Positions 33,762-45,581 of a DNA stretch of 64,000 nt are shown one piece after another. The notes beneath the pieces were generated by a model that was given only the letters and a program-made list of their open reading frames with translations, did no database searches and had not been told where the DNA came from. The DNA lies in NCBI GenBank assembly GCA_019285755.1, contig CP079103.1, forward strand, positions 5,365,001 through 5,429,000, in the 5' to 3' direction. A program made the position numbers and the translations under genes. Each line of letters opens with the position of its first letter. Within the stretch, counting starts at the first letter, position 1. The stretch is from Chitinophaga sp. E66 (GTDB lineage: Bacteria > Bacteroidota > Bacteroidia > Chitinophagales > Chitinophagaceae).

Positions 33762-34886
33762 ATGGCCGGAATATATCTGCACATACCGTTTTGTAAAAAA
33801 GCTTGCCATTACTGCAACTTTCACTTTTCCACCTCGCTGCAACTGCGGGGAGATATGGTGGATTGCCTGGCGGCGGAAGCGGTCCTCCAGCGCGGTTACC
33901 TCCAGGGAGCGCCCATATCCACCATTTATTTCGGCGGCGGCACCCCAAGCCTCATTGGCCCGGGAGCCATCCGGCGCCTCATCGATACCATCCGCACGCA
34001 TTACAACGTGCTCCCAGATGCCGAAATCACCCTGGAAGCCAACCCGGACGATCTCAACCCCGACACGTTGCGCGCCTTTCGCGAAACGGGCGTCAACCGC
34101 CTCAGCATCGGCGTACAATCGTTTTTCGATGAAGACCTGAAATGGATGAACCGCGCCCACCAGGCGTCGCAGTCCGTAGATTGCCTCAAAGAAGCCCGCG
34201 CGCAGCGGGGTTCGATAACTTTTCAATCGACCTGATATACGGAGGGCCCACACTCACCGATGAGCGCTGGGAAGCTAATATCCGCCAGGCGATCGAACTG
34301 AACATCCCGCACCTCTCCTGCTACGCCCTCACCGTAGAGCCCGGCACTGCGCTGGATCATTTCATCCAGCACCATAAAATCCCTTCGATCGACCCCGACC
34401 GCGCTGCCAAACACTTCGGCATCCTCATGGAAGCACTGGAAAAAGCCGGATACGAACATTACGAGATCTCCAACTTTGCGCTCCCCGGTATGCGATCGCG
34501 CCATAACAGCAGTTACTGGCAGGGCAAGCATTACCTGGGCCTGGGACCTTCCGCCCACTCTTTCAACGGCGTATCGCGCCAGTGGAACGTAGCCAATAAT
34601 CCGCTGTATATCCAGTCGATAAAAAGGAAACGGTACCTTTCGAGATCGAGATGCTCAGTCCGAGCATGGCGCTCAACGAGCATATCATGATTTCTCTGCG
34701 AACGGCCGACGGATGTGCGCTGACGGTGGTCGAAGAACGTTTCGGAGCGGATAAAAGACCCAGCTCCTGGCCGCCAGCCGGGAGTTCATCCGCAAAGGCT
34801 GGATGGTGCAAAACGATGACCGCCTCACGCTCACGCGCGAAGGGAGATTCTTTGCCGACGGGATCGCCGCCGCGCTTTTTTTCTAA
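33762..34886 (+). CDS. hemW: Radical SAM haem chaperone HemW
   Basis: HemN-like radical SAM protein. HemW binds and delivers haem and is not a true coproporphyrinogen dehydrogenase. It starts MAGIYLHIPFCKKACHYCNF, giving the Cx3Cx2C iron-sulfur motif, followed by TIYFGGGTPSLI, EITLEANPDDLNPDTLRAFR and NRLSIGVQSFFDEDLKWMNR. The C-terminal half has YEISNFALPGMRSRHNSSYW and LGLGPSAHSF and a HemN-type C-terminal domain. Frameshifts near 34208, 34622 and 34765. About 375 residues. The stop at 34884-34886 is one base from the convergent gpsA stop. Confidence 0.92.
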
Positions 34887-34887
34887 A

Positions 34888-35901
34888 TCAGTCCTTTTTC
34901 CAGTTCCGGAAAGCCTCTTCAGGATGCAGCTGCTCCCAGAGGATAGCGAAGATTTTCTGTGCAATGGGCATATAAGCGCCGATGCGCCCGTTGATCTCTG
35001 CGATGCAACGGCTGGCATAATACCCTTCCGCGATCATGTTCAGTTCCAGCTGCACGGCTTTCACGCTGTAGCCCTTTCCGATCATGTTACCAAAGGTTCT
35101 GTTGCGGCTGTGCAATGAGTAGCAGGTCACGAGCAGATCGCCGAGGTAAGCGCTGGCATTGTAGTTATGCACCACCGCCTCGCGGCCGCTGCCGGCTTCG
35201 TATTGACCATACTTTTCAAGGAATTCCTGCATCTCGCGGAAACAGTTGGTGATGAACACGCTGAGGAAATTATCGCCATATTCCAGGCCATGCGCGATGC
35301 CGGCGCCCATAGCGTAGATGTTCTTCAATACTGCGGCGAACTGCACGCCATTCACGTCTGTATTGACGATGGTCTGCAGATAGCTGTTATTAAAGAGGGC
35401 TGCAATCGCCTCGGCCGCATCCATGTCGGTACCGGAGAATGTGAGGTACGACAATTTTTCGTTAGCCACTTCTTCTGCATGGCACGGCCCGGTGATAGTG
35501 AAGTATTTTTCAGCCGGCACATTGAAGCGCTCGGCGAGATAGTCGTTTATAAGTTGATTGGTGACGGGCACCAGTCCTTTGATGGCGGATACCACCTGCT
35601 TCCCTTCGAACGCATTCGCGGGCAGCTGCTCCAGTACCGCCGGCAGGAAGGCGGAAGGTACGGACAGTATTACCACATCACTGGCGGCCACCACATCCGC
35701 AGCGCGACTACTTAGCGAAAGCAAACTGGTGTCAAAGTAAACGGAGGTGAGATAATGTTTGTTATGATGGCGCAACTGCATGTGCTTGATGGTTTCTTCG
35801 TTGCGTATCCACCAATGAATATGGTTATTGTTGTCTGTCAGTATCTTGGCGAGGGCGGTAGACCAGCTACCGCTTCCGATGATTCCGATATGGTAAGCCA
35901 T
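34888..35901 (-). CDS. gpsA: NAD(P)H-dependent glycerol-3-phosphate dehydrogenase
   Basis: Makes sn-glycerol 3-phosphate from dihydroxyacetone phosphate for phospholipid synthesis. One of the few long genes here without a frameshift. Start ATG 35901 (MAYHIGIIGSGSWSTALAKI) places the Rossmann motif GSGSWSTALA at residues 9-18; the open frame extends 30 residues further upstream but with unlikely sequence. Conserved blocks: VILSVPSAFLPAVLEQL, SAIKGL, ITGPCHAEEVANEKLSYLTF, VLKNIYAMGAGIAHGLEYGD and ASAYLGDLLVTCYSLHSRNR. 337 residues. Confidence 0.96.
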   Translation of the reverse strand: MAYHIGIIGSGSWSTALAKILTDNNNHIHWWIRNEETIKHMQLRHHNKHYLTSVYFDTSLLSLSSRAADVVAASDVVILSVPSAFLPAVLEQLPANAFEGKQVVSAIKGLVPVTNQLINDYLAERFNVPAEKYFTITGPCHAEEVANEKLSYLTFSGTDMDAAEAIAALFNNSYLQTIVNTDVNGVQFAAVLKNIYAMGAGIAHGLEYGDNFLSVFITNCFREMQEFLEKYGQYEAGSGREAVVHNYNASAYLGDLLVTCYSLHSRNRTFGNMIGKGYSVKAVQLELNMIAEGYYASRCIAEINGRIGAYMPIAQKIFAILWEQLHPEEAFRNWKKD

Positions 35902-35991
35902 GCGCTTCTGTTCCTTTTGATTGGCCGCAATGTACGTTAATTTAAAGTTATCGCCCTTTGATGCCTTGTATTGCGATGTATGTGAATGCAA

Positions 35992-36017
35992 AGGGGCGAC
36001 TCGTGAAAGTCGCCCCT
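35992..36017 (-). terminator. Terminator of the efflux gene cluster
   Basis: AGGGGCGACT and AGTCGCCCCT form a perfect 10-bp stem with a 6-base loop, followed by a short T tract on the minus strand, about 20 bases past the adaptor stop at 36039. Confidence 0.8.
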
Positions 36018-36038
36018 GTATAATGTTTCAGCTATAAT

Positions 36039-37428
36039 CTACTTATTTGTCTCGAACAGCTCCGACCGCGGAACTACTTTCACTTTCTTTCCATTTTCCA
36101 GCGTGCGCGATACCGCCGTATACGGTCCGCTCACTACGCTTTCGTTCGGTTTTAGGCCGGAAGTGATCTGGATATTATTATCGTCCTGGATGCCGGTGGT
36201 TACCTTGCGCAGCTGAACGGTATTATCGGGTTGCAGTACGAACACTACTTCCTGGAAATCCTGCCGCTGGTTACCGCCTTCCTGGTTAGCGGCGTTGGCG
36301 GTGTTTGCTTTATTTTCCTGCGGCCCTTTTTAGGCTTTTCTTTCTTGGCCGTATCCGACATATCGCGGGTGGTAACGGCGTTGATGGGGATAGACAGCAC
36401 GTTCTTTTCCGTACGCGTCTGGATATCTACGTTGGCGCTCATACCCGGACGGAACGGGAAGCGGCGGGGGTTGGCGGGATCGAGGAGATCTTTATAGGAA
36501 TCAGCCAGGATACGGATCCTCACGACGTAGTTGGTCACCTGTTCCGCGGAAGACGTAGAGGTGCTGGAAGCGGTTGCGGCACCTTTGGAGGAACTGGCGA
36601 TCTGGGTTACCAGGCCTTTGAACTTCCGGTTGGTATAAGCGTCCACCTCAATCAGGGCGGAGTCGTTCACCTTCACTTTCGGAATATCGTTTTCTCCCAC
36701 ATCCACCTGCACTTCCATGGTAGACATATCGGCGATACGCAGCATTTCGGTACCCGACATCTGCCCGGTCCCTACCACGCGTTCGCCTTCTTCCACAGAA
36801 AGGAGGCTGATGGTGCCGCCAGTAGGCGCTACAATGGTGGTACGGCTCAGGTTCTTATTAGCTTCCGCCAGGTTGGCCTGGGCGCTGGCTACCGCATATT
36901 TATTGGCGTTAATACGCTGATTGGCGGCGTTGTAATCGGACAGGGCGGCTTTATACGTTGCATCGGCCGTTTCGAACTCCTGGCGGCTGATCACTTTGTC
37001 GTCGTACAATTGCTTGTTACGGTCATAAGTAGCTTTGGCCTGGTCGAGGCGGGCCTTGAAGGCGGCGAGCGCCGCGGTGGCGTTGGCAACTTCTGCCTGT
37101 GTCTGGGAAAGCGCCGCCACTTGCCGGTCGCGGTTGGAGGCGTAGATGTCTGCATATATGGTTGCCAACGTCTGTCCTTTCTTCACGGAGTCGCCTTCTT
37201 TCACGAGCAATTGGGTGATCTCCCCGGATACGTCCGAGCTGACTTTCACTTCTATTTCCGGATAGATCTTGCCGGAGGCGGAGACAACTTCAATGATATC
37301 TTTAGCAGAAGCCTTATCCACGGCTACTTTCAACCCATCATCCTTCCCCGATCCCCGTACGATGGCTACAATGACGATAAGGGCCACGAGAGCCCCTATC
37401 CACAAAAAAGTTTCTTTCTTTTCTTCAT
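36039..37428 (-). CDS. Efflux periplasmic adaptor (HlyD/MacA-like), TolC-linked
   Basis: Membrane fusion protein bridging an inner-membrane transporter and a TolC channel. The likely start is ATG 37428 (MKKRKKLF), joined to LWIGALVALIVIVAIVRGSG if the T run near 37405 has seven T, not six. The anchor helix is followed by half-lipoyl GKIYPEIEVKVSSDVSGEIT, a long alpha-hairpin (about residues 95-190), and TTIVAPTGGTISLLSVEEGE. The beta-barrel and membrane-proximal domains end RSELFETNK. The second frameshift is near 36330, around a Lys-rich linker. About 460 residues. It is last in the cluster, after TolC. Confidence 0.88.
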
Positions 37429-37458
37429 ATACGCTTTGTATTACTGTGTCTTGGAACA

Positions 37459-38912
37459 CTACAGCGTAATTTTCTGATCGCGATAGAATTCCAGTAGTTT
37501 AACCTTGAAAATATAATCAAACAAGGCGGACACGCGTTCGATCTGCGCCTTGAAGAGATTCGTTTGCGTGGTGACGTATTCCACCGTGTTCATCAGTCCG
37601 ACTTCAAACCGCTTGGTCGCGAAATCGAATGCCTTCTGAGACGCTCTTTCCGTCGTGATCGCCGCCTGGTACTTCTGGAAAGCGCCTACCGCGTCCGCAT
37701 GGGCGGTGTAAACATCCTGGCGAAGCTGCAAACGGTTAATGTCCATCGAGAGCTTCCGGTTTTCCAGTTCTATTTTGGCGCGTTCCACGTTTCCGCGCAG
37801 CTGCCAGCCGTTGAAGATGGGGAAGCTGAGGGTAACGCCGATGTTCTGTCCGAAGTTATCAGATAATTGCTGACCTACGCCATACTTTTTGGTTGGGCGG
37901 CCATCGTACTGATCGAAAGTAAACACGGTATCCAGCGGGTTAGACTTCGGAAACCCGATGCTGGAAACATAGGGAATCCAGTTTTCCGGCCCATATGGCA
38001 CCCGCGGCATATTACCTGCCAGGCGCGTATCTGCGCCGGCATTGGCGCGGAGGCGGGGATACATGGCGCCCTTCTGAGCGGCCAGCGATTTATCAGCTGC
38101 TTTTACCCTCATTTCGTCCGAGCGGTATTGCGGTTGAATGGAAAGCGCTGCGCTGAAGATCATTTCCGGTGAGTTCTCGGTCAGGTTGATGACCGGGATG
38201 GAATGTACATTTTCAGGCATCTGAGGCGTAAAGGGCACCTCAAACCCGAGGTTCAGCAGTGCTTTCAGCTGCAGCGTCCGCAAAATGGAAGCATTCTCCG
38301 CCGTCACCAGCGTGGAGCTGTCCCGCGCCAGCTGCGCTTCCAGGTCGGCCTGGTTGCTTTCGGGAACGGAGCCCGCCAGCACCAGCTTCTTCGTATTGTC
38401 CAGCTGCGTCTGGCTGAGGTCTACCTGGGCGCGGCTGATTTTCACCTGCTCGTTAGCCAGGAGTATCTGCAGGAACGCATTCGCTACGTTCACGCCCATA
38501 TCGTTCCGCGCCTTTTCCAACAGGAAATTCTGGGCATATACTTCGTATTTCGAGGAAGCGATCGTGTGCTGCTTGGAGAACCAGCCAAACAGGTCCGCCC
38601 CGGCCGACAGGCCAAGGCTGGCGTTGAAATTCGCCTGGTTACTGAACTGGTTGGTGGTGATATTGATGGACCGGCCGAAGATATACCCCGCGTTGGCGCT
38701 CCCCGACAGGGTGGGCCACATGGAAAGACGGTCTACTTTCAGCGTCAGTTCGGCGAGCCGCTTGTTCAGCACGCTTTGCTGAAGCGTGAGGTTATGCGTG
38801 AGCGCATATTGGTAACAACGCTCGTACGTCCACCCTCCTCTTGCGCCATGGCGGGCTGCACAGACAATAATATAGCCGCGAGCAGTGCGGTAAAAGCGGA
38901 CGAAAATTTCAT
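37459..38912 (-). CDS. TolC family outer membrane efflux channel
   Basis: Outer-membrane factor that forms the exit duct of tripartite pumps. Signal peptide MKFSSAFTALLAAILLSVQP, cleaved after AMAQ. The channel repeats follow: TYERCYQYALTHNLTLQQSV, ARNDMGVNVANAFLQILLAN, AQVDLSQTQLDNTKKLVLAG, and in the second half NIGVTLSFPIFNGWQLRGNV and YVTTQTNLFKAQIERVSALF. One frameshift near 38820. About 485 residues. It starts 148 bases after the ATPase stop, the largest gap in the cluster, and precedes an adaptor by 30 bases. It may serve both adaptors. Confidence 0.92.
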
Positions 38913-39060
38913 AGCCGGTCGAAAATATGTGAAATGTTGTGATACCATGCCGGTTTCCTGATTAATACGCATAAACTTCCCGCGTGCGGCAAGGGGCCAC
39001 ACGAATTTAAGGCAAAACATCATATGATGAGTTTTTAGCTTCCGGAAAAATATAGGAAGG

Positions 39061-39721
39061 CTATTGCAGTCTTCCATCCATGATTTGAATGACCCGGTTG
39101 CCAAAACCGGCGTTGACGTCAGAATGGGTTACCTGGACGATGGTGATACCGTCCTTTTTATTCAGCTCTGCAAACAGTTCCATGATCTGCCGCGCCTGGT
39201 CAGAATGAAGGTTTCCGTAGGCTCGTCTGCGAAAATCACAGCCGGCTCCGCCACTATGGCCCTGGCGATGCCCACCAGCTGCTGCTGCCCTCCGGAAAGC
39301 TGTGTGGGGAAAAGATCCTTCTTCGCCACCATGTTAAACCTGTCGAGTATATCCGCTACACGGCTCTTACGCTCGCCAGACGGCACATTCTTGTATAAAA
39401 GGGGCGTCTCGATATTTTCGTATACCGTCAGCTCGTCGATCAGATGGTACGCCTGGAACACGAATCCGATCGATCCCCGGTGCAGCTGCGTTCTTTTCTT
39501 GTCGTTCATCTTATGCACCGGCTCGTTCTGAAAAAGGTACTCCCCTTCTGAAGCGTCTTCCAGCATCCCCAGGATGTGCAGCAGGGTCGATTTGCCGGAA
39601 CCCGACGGGCCCATGATCGACACGAACTCCCCTGCCGTATCTCCAAATTCACGTCTTTCAATATCTCATGCTTCCCGAATCCTACCGGGTAATGCTTGGT
39701 TATGTTACGCAGTTGAATCAT
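39061..39721 (-). CDS. ABC transporter ATPase (MacB/LolD type), copy 1
   Basis: Cytoplasmic ATPase of a MacB-like exporter. Starts MIQLRNITKHYPVGFGKHEI. Walker A is MGPSGSGKSTLL, the Q-loop VFQAYHLIDELTVYENIETP, the signature LSGGQQQLVGIARAIVAEPA and Walker B VIFADEP. The H-loop region VTHSDVNAGFGNRVIQIMDG follows. Frameshifts near 39640 and 39220. About 220 residues. Residues LV after the signature QQQ replace the usual RV, the Arg being replaced by Leu. It lies 36 bases after a FtsX-type permease. Confidence 0.92.
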
Positions 39722-39757
39722 GATCTGAATATAAAAAAATTTAATGTAGGTAATATG

Positions 39758-42169
39758 CTATTCCGTCCGGAGCGATTTAACCGGGTTCATCAGCGCTGCC
39801 CGAACGCTCTGGAAGCTCACCGTCAACGCCGCTACCAGCATGGCCAGTCCTCCCGCCATTACGAACACGCTCCAGTGGATATCGATCCGGTAAGCGAATT
39901 CTTTCAGCCATTGGCGCATGAGGAAGTACGCCACCGGCGAAGCAATAAGGATCGCGATGCCCACCAGCACCAGGAAGTCGCGCGAGATGAGCGTTACCAC
40001 CCCGGCCGCGCTCGCCCCCAGCACCTTCCGTATCCCGATCTCGCGGGTCCGTTGCCCGATGATCAGCATGGCCATGGCAAAGAGCCCCATGCAGGAAATG
40101 ATGATCGTAAGCACCCGCCGCTGATGAAGATCGTCGTCAGCGTTTTCTCCGCTTCGTACTGCCGTTCTGTATTTTCGTTGACGAACGAACCGATGAACGG
40201 CGTTTCCGGCGCAATGCGCTTCCAGGCCGCCACCACCTTATCCCTCGATGCCATCAGCCCTCCCGGCGCAACACGTACGAATATGTACTGCGTCCGCTCT
40301 CCGGGGCTCATCAGGTGAATCAGCAACGGTTCTATTTCCTTATGTAGTGACTTAAAATGATAATCTTTACGATCCCCAACACCTGGTACTCCGTGGTGCT
40401 TTCGCTATCCAGCCGGAAACGGTATCCCACATGGCCTTTACCGGGCCCGAACTGCCGCGCCATCTGTTCATTGATGATGAAACCATTGGAATCCGAAGCC
40501 ATCCCTGCATTAAAATCGCGCCCTTCGATCAACTGGAGGCTCATGGTTTTGACAAAATCCGTAGAAACCCCTGCCAGTGCGCTTTCAGGTCTTTGCCGTC
40601 TTCGTCCCAGGTAATGATGGACGTACTGGCCCGGCCGTCCAGCCCGCTGCCGAAGTTGAAATTGGTGCCGGTAATGGATAGGATCCCCGGCTGTTCCTTC
40701 AGCTCTTCCCGAATGCGCAGCAATGCGGCATTACCGTTTTCTTTAGCGCCGATAGGTATGCTGATGACTTCTTCAGAATTGAAACCCAACGGCTTATCCC
40801 GCAGGTATGCCATCTGGCGCCAGGCGATCAACGTCCCGATTATGAGCAAACTGGAAAATACGAATTGCGTGACGATGAGCGAGTTGCGGAAGTAATTGTT
40901 GCGGCCGGTCGACATCTTTCCTTTCAGCACCTGCAAGGTTTTGGCGCGGGCCATCACGGCCGCAGGATACCCTCCTGCAAATGCCGTCACCACCAGCAGC
41001 GTTATCAGTATCCCGACAATGAACCTGGGCTGCAGCAGCAATCCGAAGCTCACGCCAGACCGGAACATCGAGTTATAGAAAGGCAACAGCAGGAACGCCA
41101 GCAAGCCGCCAATGATCATTGAGATCAGGAACAGCAGCAATGCTTCGCCCCAAAGTTGCAGGCTCAGCTGCCACTTGCCTGCGCCCAGCACTTTGCGCAT
41201 CCCAACTTCCCTTGCGCGGGTAAACGAACGCGCCAGGGTAAGGTTGACGAAGTTGATGCTGGCGATAAACAACAGGAACCCCGAGATAAAGAGCAACATC
41301 AGCACCAGGGGCTTCTTCGCGCCACCGAGGTTGGACTGCTGTGCAAAATGCACATCTTTCATCGGCACGAATCCCAACAGCTGGTAAGCGCCATACGGCC
41401 CCGCCTTTGCGCCGCCGCTCTTCTGGCGGTTGATATCTTCTTCATAATATTTGGCCAGCATGTCTTTGCTTGCGCGCCGAACCGATTCCGGATCGGTTCC
41501 GGGCTCCAATTCCACGAAGGTCTCAAGGCTGATGTTGAACCAGTTGCCATTGTTCGCCCCGTAGCTGGACTGATTCTCCAACCGAACGATCACTGCATAA
41601 AAAATGCTGGAGTTCTGCGGCGCGTCTTTCACTACGCCCGTTACCGTGAGCGGCTTCCACTGGTCGTCCACTTTCATTTCGACCTGCTTCCCGATGGGAT
41701 CGTTTTTCCCGAATAAGTTAGCCGCTGTCTTTTCAGAAAGGACGATATCTGTAAGCCCGAGCCTGGGTTCGCCTTTCACGATGGGAAAGGAAAACATGCT
41801 GAAGAAGGAAGGCTCGGTAAATGTAACGGTAGTGGTCTGTTGTTCGCTGCCAACACGGAATGCCGTAGTGTTGCTCACCAGGCGCACGGATTCCTTCACG
41901 CCAGGCAGCTCCGCCTTCACCGCCGGCCCCATCGGATGGGGCATGTTCGGCATAAAGGTAGGCTTGTCGGGCATCCATACGTCTTTATAAACGCTGTACA
42001 GCCTGCCGCCTTTTTCATGGAAGTTATCATACGAGAATTCCTTGTATACCGTCATGCACAGCAGCAGCGCGGTGCCGATGGCCACGGATAGCCCGATGAC
42101 GTTGACGAAGGTTACCTGTTTGGCTTTCCAGATGTTGCGGAAAGCGATCTTGATATAATTTCTCCACAT
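39758..42169 (-). CDS. FtsX-like ABC permease, copy 1
   Basis: MacB/FtsX-type permease of about 800 residues with two permease domains, the usual Bacteroidota double form. Start MWRNYIKIAFRNIWKAKQVT. The first helix is followed by the MacB periplasmic domain (FTEPSFFSMFSFPIVKGEPR, IVLSEKTAANLFGKNDPIGK) and the FtsX core ASINFVNLTLARSFTRAREV-GMRKVLGAG. The second half repeats the pattern (EQMARQFGPGKGHVGYRF; IGQRTREIGIRKVLGAS; SFQSVRAALMNPVKSLRTE). Frameshifts near 40550, 40335 and 40095. It lies 26 bases after permease copy 2. Such transporters export peptides, lipids or drugs; the cargo is unknown. Confidence 0.93.
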
Positions 42170-42195
42170 AATAATTCGTGGTTTGAAGGTTCAGT

Positions 42196-44560
42196 TTATT
42201 CTGCGCGCAGGGATTTGACAGGGTTCATCCGCGCCGTGCGAACGGATTGGTAGCTGACGGTCAGCATCGCCATTACGAGCGACAATACCGCCGTTCCCAG
42301 GAAAATCCACCAGCTGATCTCGATGTGGGCGGAGAACTTCTCCAGCCACCCTTGCATGAAGTACGCCGCCAGCGGCAGTGCGATGGCCACCGCCAGCAAC
42401 ACCAGCCGCAGGAAGTCTTTGCTGAGCAGCACGAGGATCTGCCCTACCGTGGCGCCCAGCACCTTCCGGATCCCGATCTCTTTGGTACGCTGCTGCGCCG
42501 TGAAGGCCGCCAGCCCGAAGAGTCCAAGACAGGCAATGAGGATCGCCAGCACCGTAAATACCGTTGCCAGCCTGCCGATCACGGCTTCGCTGCGGTACAT
42601 CCTTTCGAAATACACGTCCATGAACTTCGCTTCGAAGGGATATTGCGGATTGAATTGTTTGAATACGGCACCGAGACTGGCCAGCGCTTCGTCGACCTGC
42701 CCGGGTTTAATGCGGACGAGCACCTTCCCGCCATCCTCTTCAATAGGAAGGATAACCATCGGTGCGGATTTTCTGGCGAGGTGTGCGCTGGCGAAGTCTT
42801 TAGCTACACCGATGACGGGCGCCTGCCGGTCGTTTATGGTGATGATCCGGCCTATCCAGGGTTTCTCCAGGTGCATGAGCCGGGCCGCCGTTTCATTGAT
42901 CACCACAGCGTTCGAATCTGTAGCAAATGCATCCGAGAAGGTCCGGCCTTCGAGCATCTCGAGTTGCATGGTTTCGCCAAATCCCTTACCTACCTCCAGC
43001 TTATCAAACAACACCTTTTCCGTTGCTCCCTTCCCCGGCCAGGAAACGCCCTGGAAGCTGTTGCCGACATCAATGGGCAATTGGTTGGATATAGATGATG
43101 CCACTATGCCCGGCTTACCTTCCAGCGCACGGCGGAAGGCTTCCAGGTTATTGTTCAGCGCACCTTCTTTATTGAAGAAAACCACCTGGTCCTTGTTCAG
43201 CCCCAGGTTCCGGTTTTTGATATATTGAATTTGCAAATAGACGAGTATCGCAGACACGATGAGCACCGTGGAAATGATGAACTGGAATACCACGAGGCCT
43301 TTCCGCAGCCATATCGCCGAAGATTTCAACCGCAGCATTCCGCCTTTAAGCGTAGCGATGGGGTTAAGGGAAGACAGGTAAAAAGCGGGGTAACTGCCGG
43401 CCGCAAAGCCGGTGAAGATAGCCAGGCAAAGTATCCCCAGCACGTTATACCAGGTAAACATCGGAACTGCGATCTCGGCATTCACCATCTTTCAAAAGCC
43501 GGCATCAGTAGCCAGACCAATAGCACTGAAAGCACCGAAGAAATTAGTACAAGCGCAAATGATTCTCCCAGGAATTGCGACACCAGTGAAAACCGTCCGG
43601 CGCCTATAGCCTTACGGACGCCCACTTCCTTGCTACGGTGTACCGCCCTGGCGGTAGACAGGTTCATGAAATTAATGCAGGCGATCAGCAACACAAAAGC
43701 CGCAACGATGATAAACAACCTTACATATTCCATTCGTCCCGGCAATACTTTCCCGTCCCTGAACTCGCCTTGCAGGTAAACATCGGAATAGGGATAAAGG
43801 AATAATTCAGTCGTAGAGCCCTGAGAATTACGTTTAACTATGTCTTTTGCGATGGCATTTACTTTCGACAGATCGGCATTCTTGTCCAGTAAAGCATAAG
43901 TTCGAGGCGCATTGGCATCCCAGCTATTGAGCCGGGGATGCTCTGTTTTTAGTGCCTGCATCGGCAGCAGGAACGCAAATCTAAGGGAACTGTTAAGCGG
44001 TGCGGCCTTTACCACCCCGGTTACCGTATAATCATTAGTGTGTTCCAAACGGATCGTTTTCCCTAATGCTTTTTCATCCCCGAAAAGCGCTTCGGCCGTT
44101 TTATCTGTGAGCACGATGTTGCCCGGCTGCATCAGCGCTCCTGCGGCGCTGCCTTCCAAAAAAGGGAATGAAAATACGTCGAAGAAGTCGTTGTCCGTGT
44201 AATGCCCCTGGAACTTGAGGTTCTTCTCTCCCACAGACAACAGCTTATCAGCGTTCCAGCTTACAGACGCCACTTTGCGGATACCCGGCACCTCCGTACG
44301 GAGCTTGTCCGCCAGGGGGCCTGGTGTGGCCGTGGTGGTGAGCATTTCGTTGTTGGAGTAATACTGGTGCTCGTACACCTGGTGGATGCGGGGAGCCTTT
44401 CGTGATAGCGATTAAAACTATATTCATTCGCAACCCACAACAGGATGAACATGCAGGCCGTCATGCCCACTGTAAGCCCGGTGACGTTGATGACGCCGAA
44501 AACTTTGTTGTTCCAAAGGTTCCGCCAGGCGATCTTAAACTGATTTCTGAGCATGTTCAT
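42196..44560 (-). CDS. FtsX-like ABC permease, copy 2
   Basis: Second double-domain MacB/FtsX-type permease, similar in plan to its neighbour but clearly divergent in sequence. Start MNMLRNQFKIAWRNLWNNKV. The periplasmic part has FFDVFSFPFLEGSAAGALMQ and NIVLTDKTAEALFGDEKALG. The FtsX cores read INFMNLSTARAVHRSKEV-GVRKAIGAG and QQRTKEIGIRKVLGATVGQI, and the C-terminus is SVRTARMNPVKSLRAE. Frameshifts near 44395 and 43485. About 788 residues. The two permeases probably work with the two ATPases encoded on either side. Confidence 0.93.
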
Positions 44561-44583
44561 GACGAGTAAAGGGGTTGAGATGG

Positions 44584-44808
44584 TTAATTGTTCGTTGGCA
44601 AATCTGTGCCGGATTTACGGCGGCGGTATTGGTTCAACAGGCAAAGCCCGCCGAACAATACAATTAAAATGGGCCATAACATGGATGGCATCAGCAACAT
44701 TGCCCGGAACCCCTCGTCGGAGCCGCTACCGCAGGAGAAGGCCGTTGCGGCCTGTCCCAGCGGCGGAAGCTGAAGGATATTTTCCGGGCAATGTGGTATC
44801 ATGGTCAA
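44584..44808 (-). CDS. Possible small membrane protein inside the efflux cluster
   Basis: 74-residue frame with one clear hydrophobic segment (MLLMPSMLWPILIVLFGGLC) followed by a positively charged tail LNQYRRRKSGTDLPTNN. It lies between the ATPase and permease genes, where the 293-base gap is otherwise unexplained. The N-terminal half before the helix has low credibility, so a start at the internal ATG (MLLMPS) is possible. No family is recognised. Confidence 0.35.
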   Translation of the reverse strand: MTMIPHCPENILQLPPLGQAATAFSCGSGSDEGFRAMLLMPSMLWPILIVLFGGLCLLNQYRRRKSGTDLPTNN

Positions 44809-44853
44809 TCCGTTTTATATCGTTATGCCTTGTGCGGCAATGCGGTTTATGTA

Positions 44854-45542
44854 TTACACGTGAAATTGTTCCTTGATATTCTCGGTCACTACTTTACCGT
44901 CGAACAGGTTGACGATACGGTGAGCGAAACCCGCGTCGTACGGCGAGTGCGTTACCATGATAAGCGTGGTGCCGGCATCGTTGAGCTCCTGGAGGAGTTT
45001 CATCACCTCTTCGCCGTTGGTGGAATCCAGGTTACCCGTGGGCTCATCCGCAAGGATCAGCTTGGGCTTGGCTACTACCGCGCGGGCAATGGCCACGCGC
45101 TGTTGCTGACCGCCGGAAAGCTGTTGCGGAAAGTGATTGCGGCGGTGCATGATGTTCATACGCTCCAGCACTTCTTCCACCCTCGCCTTTCTCTCGCTGG
45201 CCGGAACTTTAAGGTACAGCAGCGGCAATTCCACGTTCTCGAAAACAGTCAGCTCGTCGATCAGGTTAAAGCTTTGGAATACGAACCCGATGGCCCCCTT
45301 CCGAAGCTGCGCGCGCTGGCGCTCGCTCATCCGCGCTACTTCCTGCCCCAGAAATGATATTCCCCGTGAGAAGGATTGTCGAGCAGCCCGATGATGTTGA
45401 GCAGCGTGGATTTACCGCAGCCCGACGGGCCCATGATCGCTACGAACTCTCCGTCCTGGATTTCCATATTGATGCCGTTAAGCGCCGTCGTTTCCACTTC
45501 TTCGGTGGTGAATAGTTTTTGCAGGTTGACTGTTCTGATCAT
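44854..45542 (-). CDS. ABC transporter ATPase (MacB/LolD type), copy 2
   Basis: Starts [20 protein letters not shown]. Walker [15 protein letters not shown]-loop [20 protein letters not shown], signature [20 protein letters not shown], Walker [13 protein letters not shown] and H-loop [20 protein letters not shown]. One frameshift near 45345. About 230 residues. It starts 39 bases after the adaptor stop and lies two genes from permease copy 2, so these probably form one MacAB-like unit. Confidence 0.94.
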
Positions 45543-45581
45543 TGTTGCGGATTGAAGATTGAGATAATGGTTTTGGGTGGA

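Noticed and set aside
36305-37477. Plus-strand frame of 390 codons opposite the efflux adaptor
   Set aside because: Antisense shadow; the HlyD-type protein on the minus strand explains the sequence.
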